DNA from: Bryoerythrophyllum caledonicum
Taxonomy: Eukaryota > Streptophyta > Bryopsida > Pottiales > Pottiaceae
DNA: 64,000 bases
Assembly (NCBI GenBank): GCA_963971425.1
Contig: OZ020519.1
Span: 21,907,397-21,971,396 of the forward strand
Reading direction: 5' to 3'
The translations under genes were made by a program, and so were the position numbers. The notes beneath the pieces are model-generated. The model saw only the letters and a list, made by a program, of their open reading frames with translations. It had not been told where the DNA came from and made no database searches. Shown one piece after another: positions 12,401-25,390 of this stretch. Positions within the stretch are counted from its first letter, which is position 1. Each line of letters starts with the position of its first letter.

Positions 12401-15019
12401 TGTGAGCCAAATAAACCCCCCCTAGTGGGAAGCTTATCTTGAACACAAGATCCTACTTTGAGGGATTCAGCCCCTTGTTCAATCAACAATCAAGACATAC
12501 ATGCATACCTCCCATTTAGATCGCAGCGGTTCATGATGTGTTTAACGCAATGTTTTATCTATCATGAGTGCATTAGGGATGAATTATATCTTTGACTTAT
12601 TGCCGGACTTTGAACCTCTTTATCTTTTGCCTTATGGCTCCGTTTTCTATGTTTTTTTTTTGTATTCTTATTAGTTTTTCTTGCTTAACACGATGGCAGC
12701 CTTCAATTAACCATTTGATTCAATCCTAGACCCACAGCCAACGACCAGCAGTGTTCACTTAACATATGCATTCATTTAATATCATGCACTACACATTCAC
12801 ATGCATTCACACAAGTAATTCCATTCCAACCTTACTAATGACAATTAAACCACCAATTGGTTGAATTTATAACAAAACCCTAATCCTAGTGAAAATTTGG
12901 CAGCGCTTCCGCGTAGTGTTTTTAACTAGACAATTTAGGGTTCCTTCTCCACATGCAATCAAGAGAATAATGAATCAATTGGGAAAGGAAGAAGGCTCCC
13001 TGATCCCGCTCAATTCACCCTCTGCCGTGTTTGTGTTCGTTCTTGTGATTGTGGTCGTCTTCCTCTTCTTGGTGCTCTTCACTCTGCAGCCGATATCTTC
13101 GTCGTCACAACTCCGATCCGCACGTTCTTGATCTTGTTGGAAAGCCAACTTCCTAATCTATCTATTCCTAAAATCTTAGCTTAATACAACTAGAACTCCG
13201 TGACTGACGAGGGAAAAACTGAGGCCGCGTGGGATCCGCCGCCGGTTGCTCCAGCTGGTCGTCCTTGCTCCGCGGCTCGTATCTTCATCTTCGCAGCTCC
13301 AAACCGCACGCTCTTGGGCTTGTTGGAAAGCCAACGCTTTGATCTCTCTCCACCCGAAAAATCAACTTGATTGGAGCAATACTCCGTGACTGACGAGGGA
13401 AAGACCGAGGACCTATGGGATCCGCCGCCGATCTTCCAGCTGGTCGCCCTCGCTCCACGGCTTGTATCTTCGTCGTCGCAGTCCCAAATCGCACGTTCTT
13501 GATCTTGTTGGAAAGCCAACGCTCTAATCTATCTACACCATAAAGCTCAACTCGATTGGAGCAAAACTCCGTGACTGACAAGGAAAAAACCGAGGCCGTT
13601 TGAGATCCGCTGGTTGCCCTTGCTCCGCGGCTCGTATCTTCGTCTTTGCAGCTCCAAACCGCACGCTCTTGGGCTTGTTGGAAAGCCAACGCTTCGATCT
13701 ATCTACACCTAAAAGACCAACTCGATTGGACCGGAACTCCGTGACTGACGAGGGAAAACCCGAGGCCGTGTGTGGTGCGCCGCTGATCCTCCAGCTGGTC
13801 GCCTTCACTCCATAGCTCGTATCTTCGTCGTCACAGCTCCAAACCGCGTGCTCTTGAGCTTGTTGGAAAGCCAACGCGCTGATCTATCTACGCCTAAAAT
13901 CTAAGCTTCATCGGACAAGAACTGTGCGACTGACAAGGGGAAATCTGAGGACAAGTGAGATCCGCCGTTGATCCTCCAGCTGGTCGTCCTCACTCCGCAG
14001 CTCGTATCTTCGTCGTCACAGCTCCAAACCGCGCGCTCTTGAGCTTGTTGGGAAGCCCACGCTCTGATCTACCTACTCGCTAATTTTCGTAACGATTGAG
14101 TTAAATTCCAGCCCACAAGAGGGGGAAATCTGGACCCTACCTCTCTCTCTCTCTCTACACACACGCCTCTCTAACTCCTATCTCACACACTTCGAATGAG
14201 CGCCTCCAAGGGGGGTAACCCCAAAGCCCTTGCTCCCTTCTTGTTCCCAAGGTCGTTCCCTTCGTCGTTCACAGCCGCCAATTTTGGGTGGGCACATTAA
14301 TGGTCACACTAAACAACTAGTAACTAAAAAGCAATAATTCACTAGCCACCCTTGCATTTAACACAAGTGGGTGTCCCACTAACCAAGGAATATCTAAATC
14401 TAAACTTTGACTCCATGCCACATGTGTGTGCATGATCTCAATAAGTGAGCTACTAGCTAATTTTCAAAGGTGCAAAAATCTAATTTAACCTACCTAAATT
14501 GAATTCCCCTTGCTTGGGGTAATTTCTAATTTACTTAGTGATTGATGAGGATTCTTTTCCACTTCTTTTGGACCCTTTCGACTATTTTCTTAAGGGCTTT
14601 TAACGCCCCATTCTTTTTTCTTTTCTCCTCACCATCCTCCTTCTTCTTCTCCCATTTTTTTGGTTTCGTGATTTCTTCATCGTGACCGAATATGGTCTAC
14701 AACTCGATAGGAGGTAAATTCTTCTCCACCACTACTCATTTTAATTCTTTTCTAATTTTCTTTTGTCTTTTTTCCCTTCTCTCTTTGCTTTTCTTTTCTG
14801 GATTATTCCCCTTTTTTTTTTCTTCCTTTTTGGCTAACTACATAAATTCCGCGATTGCCCATAAATGACTCCTCTTTTAGTGAGGGGAAAGGCCACTTGG
14901 CCATTTTAATCAAAAAACCACGAGCTAGTCCATGGGATAACCCATTTTCACCACTCATTAGCCTTAATGGACCCGACGTGAGGTCCATTCATCACCGTGA
15001 GCCGTTTTTGCGGCTCACA
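12401..15019 (-). repeat. 3' LTR of the full-length gypsy element
   Basis: This LTR runs from TGTGAGCCAAATAAAC to CGGCTCACA, 2619 bp. It is almost identical to 22772-25390. Its ends are self-complementary (TGTGAGCCG ... CGGCTCACA around a TTTTTG loop at the right side). It carries the 185-bp repeat family at 13080-14070. Confidence 0.95.
13080..14070. repeat. ~185-bp tandem repeats in the 3' LTR
   Basis: About six units share the landmarks CTCGTATCTTCGTC, TTGTTGGAAAGCCAACGC and CCGTGACTGACGAGGGAAA. Units are more diverged from one another than those in the solo LTRs. The same block is at 23450-24440 in the other LTR. Confidence 0.8.
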
Positions 15020-15163
15020 CATGGCGGCCATCTGGGACAACTCGAAGAGGCAGAGAACCCACTCTTGTTCATGGGCACACGGTCAATATCTACCTTTTTT
15101 GTGTTCGAATGACCCATGGCAGTACCAAAATGTGGAGGTCCACTTGTGAAGGTCGTGAACAAA

Positions 15164-18100
15164 TCACACCTTGTACTCTTTGCATCGGTTGCCCGATGTT
15201 CGCGTGGGGAAATCCTCGCCATTTAGGGTTTGAAGTTGAACGGAGTTGTTGGGGAAGACCTCCTTCACGAGATAGGGTCCCAACCACAAAGCATCGAACT
15301 TCCCTAGAAAATCCAATCTCCTCGCGTCTTGAAGGAGGACTAGCATTCCCGGTCTCAATGACCGGACCTTGTTCCGTTTGTCGAAGGCAATCTTCCTCCT
15401 TCGTTGAATGGCTTCTATGTTTTGGGCGCTCCACCGGCGCATCTCGTCGAGCTCCTCCAATCGTTCTAACCGGTCGGCTAAGGACGTGGCCATGGACCAT
15501 CGTTCGGTCACGGCCACTCGCAGAGAGGGGATCTCGAACTCGATGGGTAAAATGGCTTCAATGCCATACACCAATGAGAAGGGAGTAGCATGGGTGGTCA
15601 CTTTGAACGTGGTTCGGTAAGCCCATAACGCGGCGGGGAGTTTCGTGTCCCAATCCCTCTTGGAATCGGTGACCGTTTTCCTCAAGATGTTCACGAGGGT
15701 TTGATTGACCCGTTCGGTGTGCCCATTGGTTTGAGGGTGATAAGGGGTGGTCTTACGATGATTGATCTTGAACCGGTTGGTCATGGCTTCGATCACCTCG
15801 TTCAAGAAATGCTTCCCCCTATCACTAATGAGGATTTTGGGACATCCGAACCGGGTAATGATTTGCTCGAACAAGAATTTGGCCGCATGATTAGCATCAT
15901 TCGTTTTCACGGCTCGAGCCTCTGCCCACTTGGTGAGATACTCGGTTGCCACCACAATGTGCTTCATCCCACTAGAAGAGCTCGGGTGCACTTCCCCCAC
16001 ATAATCAATACCCCACTTCTCGAATGGGACCAAGGGCAAGGATACTTGTACTGGCATGCTCATTCGAAGGTCATTTCGGGCATACCGTTGACAAACGTCG
16101 CATCGCTTGGTGTACTCATGGGCGTCTTGAAATAACGTGGGCCAATAATAACCCGCACGAAGGACTTTTTGGGCCGTCAAGGTCCCAGAGAAGTGTCCTC
16201 CACACGCACTGTCATGGCAGGCTGAGAGGATCGTGGGAATTTCCACGGACGTCACACATCGACGTAGCAAGCCGTCCACCCCCCGACGGTACAGTTTGCC
16301 CCCTACTATGGTAAAGTGGCGGCTATGGAGGCGAACCTTTCGACGCTCGTTTTTGGACAATGAGTCCGGTAGAAGGTGGGTGGTGAGGAATTCGGCCACC
16401 AGATTGTACCATGAAGGAATGGAGGATACTTTGAACAAGTCCTCATCTATCAAGGCCTCATCAATGGGGACAATACCGGGTTCCTCTGAGAGGCGTGAGA
16501 GGTGATCCGCTTGAAGGTGCATCCGCCCCGGGCGGTATTCCACCGTGTAGTCAAACTCCTCTAAAAGTAAGACCCACCTCGCTAAACGACCACTCAAGTC
16601 CGCCTTGTTGACAAGGTATTTGATGGCCATGTGATCCACGTAGAACACTACGGGGTTGAGTAACAAGTAGTGGCGAAACTTCTTGACCGAAAAGACCATT
16701 GCCAAACACTCACGTTCGGTGGTGGTATAGTTCTTTTCGGCGGGGTTTAATTGCCTACTTGCGAAAGCAATGGGGTGGTCTTTGCCCTTAAGGCCCACAG
16801 GTTGGCACAATGTGCTCCCTACAGCCACCGCCGAGGCATCACAAAAGATATGGAAGGGCAATTCCCAATTTGGGGGCCTCAAGACCGGGTAGGTGGTTAA
16901 TTCTCCCTTCAAAATCTCGAAGGCCTCTTGGCAATGGGAAGTCCACTCGAACTTCACGTTCTTTTGAATAAGTCGAGTAATGGGCATGGACTTCGTGGCG
17001 TAGTCATGGATAACCTCCCGATACCATCCTATGTGCCCTAGGGTTTTTTGTATGTCCTTGACGGTTGTGGGAGGGCTAAACTCCACAATGACCTTCACCT
17101 TGTCGGGATCCGGCTCTCGACCTTCCTTGGAGACTACGAATCCTAGCAAGACTCCCCGCTCTACAGCAAGGAAGATTTTCTCGGGATTGAGGGCAATACC
17201 GGTGCGCCTACACCGTTCAAAACTTTGTCTCACGCACATGAGGTGGTTGTCCTTCCTAGATTGGGTGCTAAAGTCATCAATGAAGACGGTCATGGATTTA
17301 TGCAGGAGATCTGAGAAGGCATACGTCATGGCCCTCTGAAATGCGGAAGGGGCATTACAAAGCCCAAAAGGCATGACCAAATAGATGAACGTGCCCCATG
17401 GGGTAGTGAAGGCGGTCTTGTGATAGTCCTCGGGGGCGATGGAGATTTGATTGTAGCCCGAGTAACCATCCATAAACGTATAAAGCTCATGACCGCCTAC
17501 CTCCTCTAAGATGGTGTTGATAAACGGCAAGGGGAAGTGGTCTTTTTGGGTGTGATGGTTGAGTTTCCTATAGTCAATGCACACCCGTAGCTTCCCATTT
17601 TTCTTTTTAACCAACACCATGGGGGAGACTCAATCGGATATCTCTACGGGTTTAATGAACCCCGCTTGAAGGAGCTTCTCCAATTCGGCCTTGACAATGA
17701 GCTGAAGGTTCGGATTCATGCGCCGCTCCTTTTGTCTAATGGGAATAGTGCCCGGGAGAAGGGGAATGTGATGTTGTGTTACCGCTGGAGGAATGCCCTT
17801 GAGGTCTTTGTATGACCACGCAAAAATGTCCCCAAATTCAACCACTAGTGATTTGTATTTCACCATCTCCTCCTCGGTCAGCCCAACGCCCACCTTGATA
17901 CTACGGACTTCATCATGCTCATGAGAGACCACCATCAATTTCCAATCATCATGATGTACATGTGGTTGTTGGGTAGGTCCTTTGTACCAATCATTTGGAA
18001 CTTGGGGGTATGTTGCCCCCGAACCACTAGCTAGTATACCGGTGGATGTACGTCGGAAGTGGAGAGATGGGTTGAGAGGGCCTTCGTCTCCCAAAACCTC

Positions 18101-21100
18101 CAATTCGTCCCCTTGTGTGCCATCCACGTCCATTCCAAATACCGCCGTGGGTTCTAGGTCATCGAGGAGGGGAACTAGGCTAAGTCCTAACCCGGGTTCC
18201 ATTTCAATGAGCTCACTCTGCATGAAATGCACAGATATGGCTTCGTCCGCGCTCGAGGTGGGGTGCTCCTTCAACCATTCTACAAATTCCCCGGTGGGAA
18301 CCCACTCATAAAGACCCGGTCCCATGCTCTTGAATGGCATCTCGTTGGCCCTCGAGGGTTGAGCTCTATCCACCGCCTTGTGTGGTGCGAACCTCATTCT
18401 CTTGGGGGGTTGTTTTGTCAATACTTCTTGTGACTCATCCTCCGAAGAGCTTATGCAACCATGGCATAGCCCTAGCCTACTTGGTTGGATGTGGACCGTA
18501 GTAGGATTCTCGGGGGGCCCATAGGTGATGTTTGGTTGTGGTCCTCCCCATTCCACCGTGGCATTGGCAATTCGCAACCAAGGTCGTCCTAGTAGCAAGG
18601 GGTATGCCTCCTTGTTGGAGTGCATTCGGATGACTTGGAAGGTGAGGGAATACTCTACACTCCCCGTGGTAACCTTACAACCACTAATTTGGCCTAATGG
18701 GGCTTCCGAGCTCTGATTGGCCATGTTGATGATGTATGGTGATGGTTCAGTGATGTCTAGACCCAATTTTTCCATAGTTGAGAGGGGCATGATGTTCAAG
18801 CCACTCCCACCGTCGACAAGTACGTTGGGTACCACCTTATCCACAATTGAGACCTCAATTTGAACCGCCTTGACTTCGATGTTGGGATGTGCAGATTTTA
18901 CACGAGCCGCCAACCTCACCTTTGCCTTAGGCCTCCGCTTCACCGGGGTGCCCGACCTAAGGACTTTCCTCATGGGTGGGGATACCTCCAACAGTTGGGC
19001 TATGGTGATGTCCGCCTTGAGACGACTCAAATCTGCCCATAAATTGTAAGGTCCTTCTCCCACGTGTCCCTCGACACGTGGGAATGTATTCACTTCGGGC
19101 CTAGGAACCGGTGGACCTTCCCATGGCTCTTGGGAAGTGGACAATGGTGTTTGTGACCTAGGTGTCCCATGGGAGGACCTTAAGTTGGCCTGTTTAGTGC
19201 CTTCCACCGCCTCCTTGGTTGTATCGTTTAGGTCAGAAAAGTGAGGTGAATCTTCCTCCGAGGTCTCATCTTCTTCTGGTATGGGTGGAGGGGGGCTCGA
19301 GTACCTAGGCTCCCGTCGGTTAGACCGAGTTTGGACTGCCAAGGCGGGTAACTCACAAGTCTTTGCTTCCTTGGTTGTGCTAACCTCGTGAAACACTACA
19401 TTGAGCTCTGTGAGGGAAGGACCTTGTGTGGATACGATGTCACTTGACATGGTGGCATAGCGCACATCCTGTGGACCTTGGTTTTGTTGGCCCCCGTGGT
19501 TTTGTTGGCCACCGTGGTTTTGTTGGCCACCGTGGTTTTGTTGGCCACCATGGTTTTGCCCTTGGTTTATAGGGATGTAACCGTCCTTGGTATTAACCCC
19601 CATTGGGGAAGTTTGACTTTGGCGGTTATTGTTGTAGTCATAGTAGAGGCTAGGTGGCCTAAGGGTGTTATCGGTGGTGGGGTTACGTGCACCTCTAAAG
19701 TGGTCTTGGGCTTCTTGAGGATAGTTCCCCGGTGGGGAAGGCATGGGAATTACCTTGTCCGGCCTTCGACATACTTGGGTGGGGTGATTACCCCCACAGT
19801 TACCACATACTACTCCACTTTCAACCCAACACTGCCCAGGTGCGTGTCTCTTGCCACAAGTGTGGTGGATTTCATACCGTGGTCGTGGAGGTCCCCCATA
19901 ACCTTGGTTTGGTGGTGTATAGCCTTGAGGGCCATAGTTAGTTGCCACCGGTGGTTGATTCCTATGGGGCGGCACATACGGGGTTTGAGTGGCCTGGTAC
20001 TGCGGTGCCGTCGCAGGGGTGGTGCAGAAGGGGCTAGTGTGCCCTGGTTGGCCACATTGAGTGCACCATAGGCCCGAGGCATGTCTACCAGACTCTATGG
20101 GTGGAGGTGTGGGGTTAGGGACTTGATTTTTAATCAACAAGGCCATTTGGTCTTGCATGGCCTTGATTTGTTGAGCTAATTGGTCCTGAAAGCCTTGTTG
20201 GCCTTGGAGGATTTCGTTCTTCATCTCCTCCTTCCAGGTGCCTCGCTCTTCGTGATAGGTGAGCTCGGGGAGAGCTACGGGTGGTCTAACGTTCAAGGGT
20301 GGAGCATAGTAGTTCCAGATGGGAACTTGTGCACCCGGGTTTCCTGGGTTAGGTTCCAGGGCCGGCCCCTTGCCCTTGGCATGGATAGGTATAAAACTAG
20401 GGATGTGGTGCTCTTCCTTCCTCCACATACGCTCTTGGTCTCGATCGACTTGCTCTATTAGCCTAGCTTGTGCCTTGGCTGCGTCTAACGATGTGGGGCG
20501 GACCTTCAGAATCTCCCTAATGGTTCCCTCACTGTTGAACCCTTGGATAAAGAATTGGGTTAAGGTGTCATTGGTGAGGAGATTGCCCACGAATCTTGTA
20601 ACCACCAACTCGAATCTCCTGACGTAGGTCGTGATATCCTCCCCTGGACCTTGACGTAGCGCGGCTAGGGCTGTGAGGGCATTACTCTGACCTACCTCGG
20701 GTCTAAAATGTTCCAAGAAGGCCCTCATGAGACTATCCCAATCCTCAAAGGTTCCGGGGGGGTGATTCCTATACCACTCGTAGGCGGCGTCCTTCAAGGT
20801 ACACGAGAACCACACTAGGAAATAACCGGTGTTGGTGATGAGGCACGTCGTGAGGAGCTCCAGAAAACGTTCTACGTGTGCGGAGGGGTCTTCATCCTTG
20901 GTCCCCCTAAAGGTGGGCAAATTGGGTGGCATAGGCGCCGCTTGCAAGCCCTCGGGTACTAAGATGGGTAAACCTCTTGGCTGAACCAAGGGATTAATGG
21001 GAGGCCGCACCGGGGGTGGTCCCCCAGAGGCCATGGTAGGGGCTGAGGGGGTACCTTGTGGGCTAGTGGTGGTGGTGGTGTTCACCGGATTGAATGAAGT

Positions 21101-21274
21101 TGAAGGAAAAGATGGAGGGAAGGGGAGGAAGGGAGTTGGTAAGGCCTCTAGTTGTACCTCCAAGAACCCCTCTGCCGTGTCCTCCGTGAGTTCCCTAGAC
21201 CTACTCCTCCTTTCACTCGCCGGTTCCCACTGTGGTGTGAGGGAAGGTCGTTGAGACCTTGTGGCTCGGGACAT
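15164..21274 (-). CDS. gag-pol of the young gypsy element
   Basis: Read on the minus strand, the order is gag (A-Y-E-W-Y-R-N-H-P-P near 20790), Q/G/N-rich linker with H-G-G-Q-Q-N repeats near 19490-19560, zinc knuckle C-T-Q-C-G-Q-P-G-H-T-S-P-F-C near 20040, aspartic protease-like V-D-G-G-S near 18810, reverse transcriptase (F-G-L-C-N-A-P-S-A-F-Q-R, F-I-D-D near 17270), RNase H (F-C-D-A-S near 16840; T-E-R-E-C-L), and integrase (H-x-C-x2-C zinc part near 16100; W-G-I-D-Y, S-D-R-G, and H-P-Q-T-N-G-H-T-E-R near 15720). The zinc knuckle also has a related C-G-x-R-H-x-P-G-x-C and C-G-N-C-G-G-N-H downstream. The region looks whole apart from about one break. Confidence 0.92.
19480..19570 (-). repeat. 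Short tandem repeat in gag (HGGQQN)
   Basis: An 18-bp unit encoding H-G-G-Q-Q-N is repeated four to five times in the linker after the gag zinc-knuckle region. The older left copy has about two units at the matching place (1400-1445), so this is a lineage-specific expansion. Confidence 0.75.
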
Positions 21275-22771
21275 CTACTCTAGGATCCAAGAGTACGGTC
21301 TAATGGTTTGTTGATGGTATTCATGTCCTCCAAAAGGTTTCCCGTCCAAGTTCCGAGGTCGTGGGTGGGTCTACACGAAGCACGGCCTAATTCGATCGGT
21401 GAGTGGGTGTTTCCAACACTCCTACTCCCGATTCTATCACGAGGATGGACTGACTCAAGACCAAGACCCAAAAATTTCTTAGTGGTGGAGTTTTAGCTCG
21501 ATGAAGCCGCCGAAGAATCCTATTAAGGACTACCCTTCAAGGGTAACGACAAAAAGCTAACCGAATTGAGGGATGTCTCCACGAGCATCACCCCGTTGGA
21601 AAGCTGTCCCTCAACTGGCGCCACACGGTACAAATCCTTACTGTGGGGCTGACCTAGGCCTCAATTTGATAAAAGGTGGGGTTCCCTGGTATCCTGGTAT
21701 CCCTCTTCCACCTTTTACCTCCTTGAACTAGGCATTACCCACTAGGAGGAAAACGACACAATCACGGGACGGCATGCAACAATGTGTGTATACAATGTTA
21801 TCACTGTGAAGAAGACATACCTTGATGCATCTCCAGCCACCCTGTCACTGTTAGTTGAAGTCGACCGTGGACCTAATCGCACTCTATCGGTGCTAAGGCC
21901 AACCAATAAGTCACATACAATGTTATAGAGGGGGATAACTTACCTTGAAGCAACTCCAGCCAATCCACTTGTTAGCACAAGATTCGTTGCATGCAATTTC
22001 GTGGTTGGCCAACCTAGTGGTTCTAAGGCAAGTGTTCCACACGGCTCAAGTGGGAAATCAGGGTTTCCTAACCCAAGTGAGGTCACCACCTCCAAGTTGG
22101 TCCTATTTACTACTCGTGGTCCTAAAAAGAGGGTGTAGTGCACATACCGTACGCAGCGCTCCTTCCAATCAGCACCCCTACGTCTTGGATGCGTCCACGA
22201 CTCCAACTCCCCACCAAGTGGCTCATTCACATACACATACGTTAACTTGCAACAATTAACTCAACTATTCCAGTTACACCAAGTTGTTCTTACCTTGGTG
22301 GTTAGTCAAGCGCGGGGGGAAGGAAGGGGCGCCCTTGTCCCATACCCGGGCACTTGCACCCATCCCCTTCGACCTAGGTGCTCACTGGAAATCCTTGTGG
22401 ATTTCCGTGGGAGGGCCTCAACCTTTCACCCCTAGGCCCCTTGCTCAACTCAAGCCACAAGCCTAGAAGGGGATCCCCCCAACACAAGGTGTTTTGTGGT
22501 TGGAGGGTCGGGAACTCCACACTCCCTTCTAGACCCCCACCTTTAAACACAACTTGGCATCCATGCACTCACCATACTTCCAAACATTCACAAGTCATTC
22601 ACCATCCAACAATAACTTAACCATTCATGAGTAAATTGGGCACTTACCTCAAGTTGCCCTATGTTGCTCCATATGCCATAAGGCTAATTGCGTTTGTACC
22701 TTACATCCAACGATAGAACAATTAGCACAATCAAACCATGAACACGCCTCCTCCCGGCAGACGCACCAAAA
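21275..22771 (-). other. Leader region of the young gypsy element with primer-binding-like site
   Basis: About 1.5 kb lies between the 5' LTR and gag, with no convincing gene. The first internal bases on the minus strand, next to the LTR at 22771, read TTTTGGTGCGTCTGCCGGGAG. The TGGTGCG...GCCGGG form resembles tRNA primer-binding sites of plant gypsy elements. The matching tRNA was not determined. Confidence 0.55.
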
Positions 22772-25390
22772 TGTGAGCCAAATAAACCCCCCCTAGTGGG
22801 AAGCTTATCTTGAACACAAGATCCTACTTTGAGGGATTGAGCCCCTTGTTCAATCAACAATCAAGACATACATGCATACCTCCCATTTAGATCGCAGCGG
22901 TTCATGATGTGTTTAACGCAATGTTTTATCTATCATGAGTGCATTAGGGATGAATTATATCTTTGACTTATTGCCGGACTTTGAACCTCTTTATCTTTTG
23001 CCTTATGGCTCCGTTTTCTATGTTTTTTTTTTGTATTCTTATTAGTTTTTCTTGCTTAACACGATGGCAGCCTTCAATTAACCATTTGATTCAATCCTAG
23101 ACCCACAGCCAACGACCAGCAGTGTTCACTTAACATATGCATTCATTTAATATCATGCACTACACATTCACATGCATTCACACAAGTAATTCCATTCCAA
23201 CCTTACTAATGACAATTAAACCACCAATTGGTTGAATTTATAACAAAACCCTAATCCTAGTGAAAATTTGGCAGCGCTTCCGCGTAGTGTTTTTAACTAG
23301 ACAATTTAGGGTTCCTTCTCCACATGCAATCAAGAGAATATTGAATCAATTGGGAAAGGAAGAAGGCTCCCTGATCCCGCTCAATTCACCCTCTGCCGTG
23401 TTTGTGTTCGTTCTTGTGATTGTGGTCGTCTTCCTCTTCTTGGTGCTCTTCACTCTGCAGCCGATATCTTCGTCGTCACAACTCCGATCCGCACGTTCTT
23501 GATCTTGTTGGAAAGCCAACTTCCTAATCTATCTATTCCTAAAATCTTAGCTTAATACAACTAGAACTCCGTGACTGACGAGGGAAAAACTGAGGCCGCG
23601 TGGGATCCGCCGCCGGTTGCTCCAGCTGGTCGTCCTTGCTCCGCGGCTTGTATCTTCGTCTTCGCAGCTCCAAACCGCACGCTCTTGGGCTTGTTGGAAA
23701 GCCAACGCTTTGATCTCTCTCCACCCGAAAAATCAACTTGATTGGAGCAATACTCCGTGACTGACGAGGGAAAGACCGAGGACCTATGGGATCCGCCGCC
23801 GATCTTCCAGCTGGTCGCCCTCGCTCCACGGCTTGTATCTTCGTCGTCGCAGTCCCAAATCGCACGTTCTTGATCTTGTTGGAAAGCCAACGCTCTAATC
23901 TATCTACACCATAAAGCTCAACTCGATTGGAGCAAAACTCCGTGACTGACAAGGAAAAAACCGAGGCCGTTTGAGATCCGCTGGTTGCCCTTGCTCCGCG
24001 GCTCGTATCTTCGTCTTTGCAGCTCCAAACCGCACGCTCTTGGGCTTGTTGGAAAGCCAACGCTTCGATCTATCTACACCTAAAAGACCAACTCGATTGG
24101 ACCGGAACTCCGTGACTGACGAGGGAAAACCCGAGGCCGTGTGTGGTGCGCCGCTGATCCTCCAGCTGGTCGCCTTCACTCCATAGCTCGTATCTTCGTC
24201 GTCACAGCTCCAAACCGCGTGCTCTTGAGCTTGTTGGAAAGCCAACGCGCTGATCTATCTACGCCTAAAATCTAAGCTTCATCGGACAAGAACTGTGCGA
24301 CTGACAAGGGGAAATCTGAGGACAAGTGAGATCCGCCGTTGATCCTCCAGCTGGTCGTCCTCACTCCGCAGCTCGTATCTTCGTCGTCACAGCTCCAAAC
24401 CGCGCGCTCTTGAGCTTGTTGGGAAGCCCACGCTCTGATCTACCTACTCGCTAATTTTCGTAACGATTGAGTTAAATTCCAGCCCACAAGAGGGGGAAAT
24501 CTGGACCCTACCTCTCTCTCTCTCTCTACACACACGCCTCTCTAACTCCTATCTCACACACTTCGAATGAGCGCCTCCAAGGGGGGTAACCCCAAAGCCC
24601 TTGCTCCCTTCTTGTTCCCAAGGTCGTTCCCTTCGTCGTTCACAGCCGCCAATTTTGGGTGGGCACATTAATGGTCACACTAAACAACTAGTAACTAAAA
24701 AGCAATAATTCACTAGCCACCCTTGCATTTAACACAAGTGGGTGTCCCACTAACCAAGGAATATCTAAATCTAAACTTTGACTCCATGCCACATGTGTGT
24801 GCATGATCTCAATAAGTGAGCTACTAGCTAATTTTCAAAGGTGCAAAAATCTAATTTAACCTACCTAAATTGAATTCCCCTTGCTTGGGGTAATTTCTAA
24901 TTTACTTAGTGATTGATGAGGATTCTTTTCCACTTCTTTTGGACCCTTTCGACTATTTTCTTAAGGGCTTTTAACGCCCCATTCTTTTTTCTTTTCTCCT
25001 CACCATCCTCCTTCTTCTTCTCCCATTTTTTTGGTTTCGTGATTTCTTCATCGTGACCGAATATGGTCTACAACTCGATAGGAGGTAAATTCTTCTCCAC
25101 CACTACTCATTTTAATTCTTTTCTAATTTTCTTTTGTCTTTTTTCCCTTCTCTCTTTGCTTTTCTTTTCTGGTTTATTCCCCTTTTTTTTTTCTTCCTTT
25201 TTGGCTAACTACATAAATTCCGCGATTGCCCATAAATGACTCCTCTTTTAGTGAGGGGAAAGGCCACTTGGCCATTTTAATCAAAAAACCACGAGCTAGT
25301 CCATGGGATAACCCATTTTCACCACTCATTAGCCTTAATGGACCCGACGTGAGGTCCATTCATCACCGTGAGCCGTTTTTGCGGCTCACA
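22772..25390 (-). repeat. 5' LTR of the full-length gypsy element
   Basis: This 2619-bp LTR is near-identical to 12401-15019 and carries the same internal 185-bp repeats at 23450-24440. The strand of transcription is minus, so the element promoter is expected inside this LTR. It abuts the element A transposase exon at 25391 with duplication CCAGG. Confidence 0.95.

Larger units (their letters stand above)
12401..25390 (-). mobile_element. Full-length young Ty3/gypsy retrotransposon
   Basis: A 13.0-kb element has two 2619-bp LTRs (12401-15019 and 22772-25390) and the 5-bp target duplication CCAGG (12396-12400 and 25391-25395). The gag-pol region runs on the minus strand. By eye the LTRs differ at about five positions (about 0.2%). 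With commonly used plant rates of 0.7-1.3e-8 per site per year this suggests an age near 0.1 million years. It looks nearly whole, with about one break in the coding region. It has long LTRs with internal tandem repeats, a leader of about 1.5 kb and no chromodomain. The F-I-D-D catalytic motif and the integrase zinc region suggest an Athila/Tat-like rather than chromovirus lineage. Confidence 0.95.

Noticed and set aside
15164-15400. Chromodomain at the end of the gypsy integrase
   Set aside because: The sequence after the integrase ends shortly with no aromatic-cage pattern, so a chromovirus label was not used.
15109-21254. Several + strand open frames of 60-200 codons over the gypsy coding region
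   Set aside because: They lie antisense to gag-pol and show no independent similarity, so they are shadows of the real frame.
23539-24245. Overlapping minus-strand frames beginning M-A-F-Q-Q-A-Q-E-R in the LTRs
   Set aside because: They repeat with the 185-bp LTR-internal unit, which is not a multiple of three, and recur in every LTR copy in rotating frames. They are repeat shadows, not proteins.
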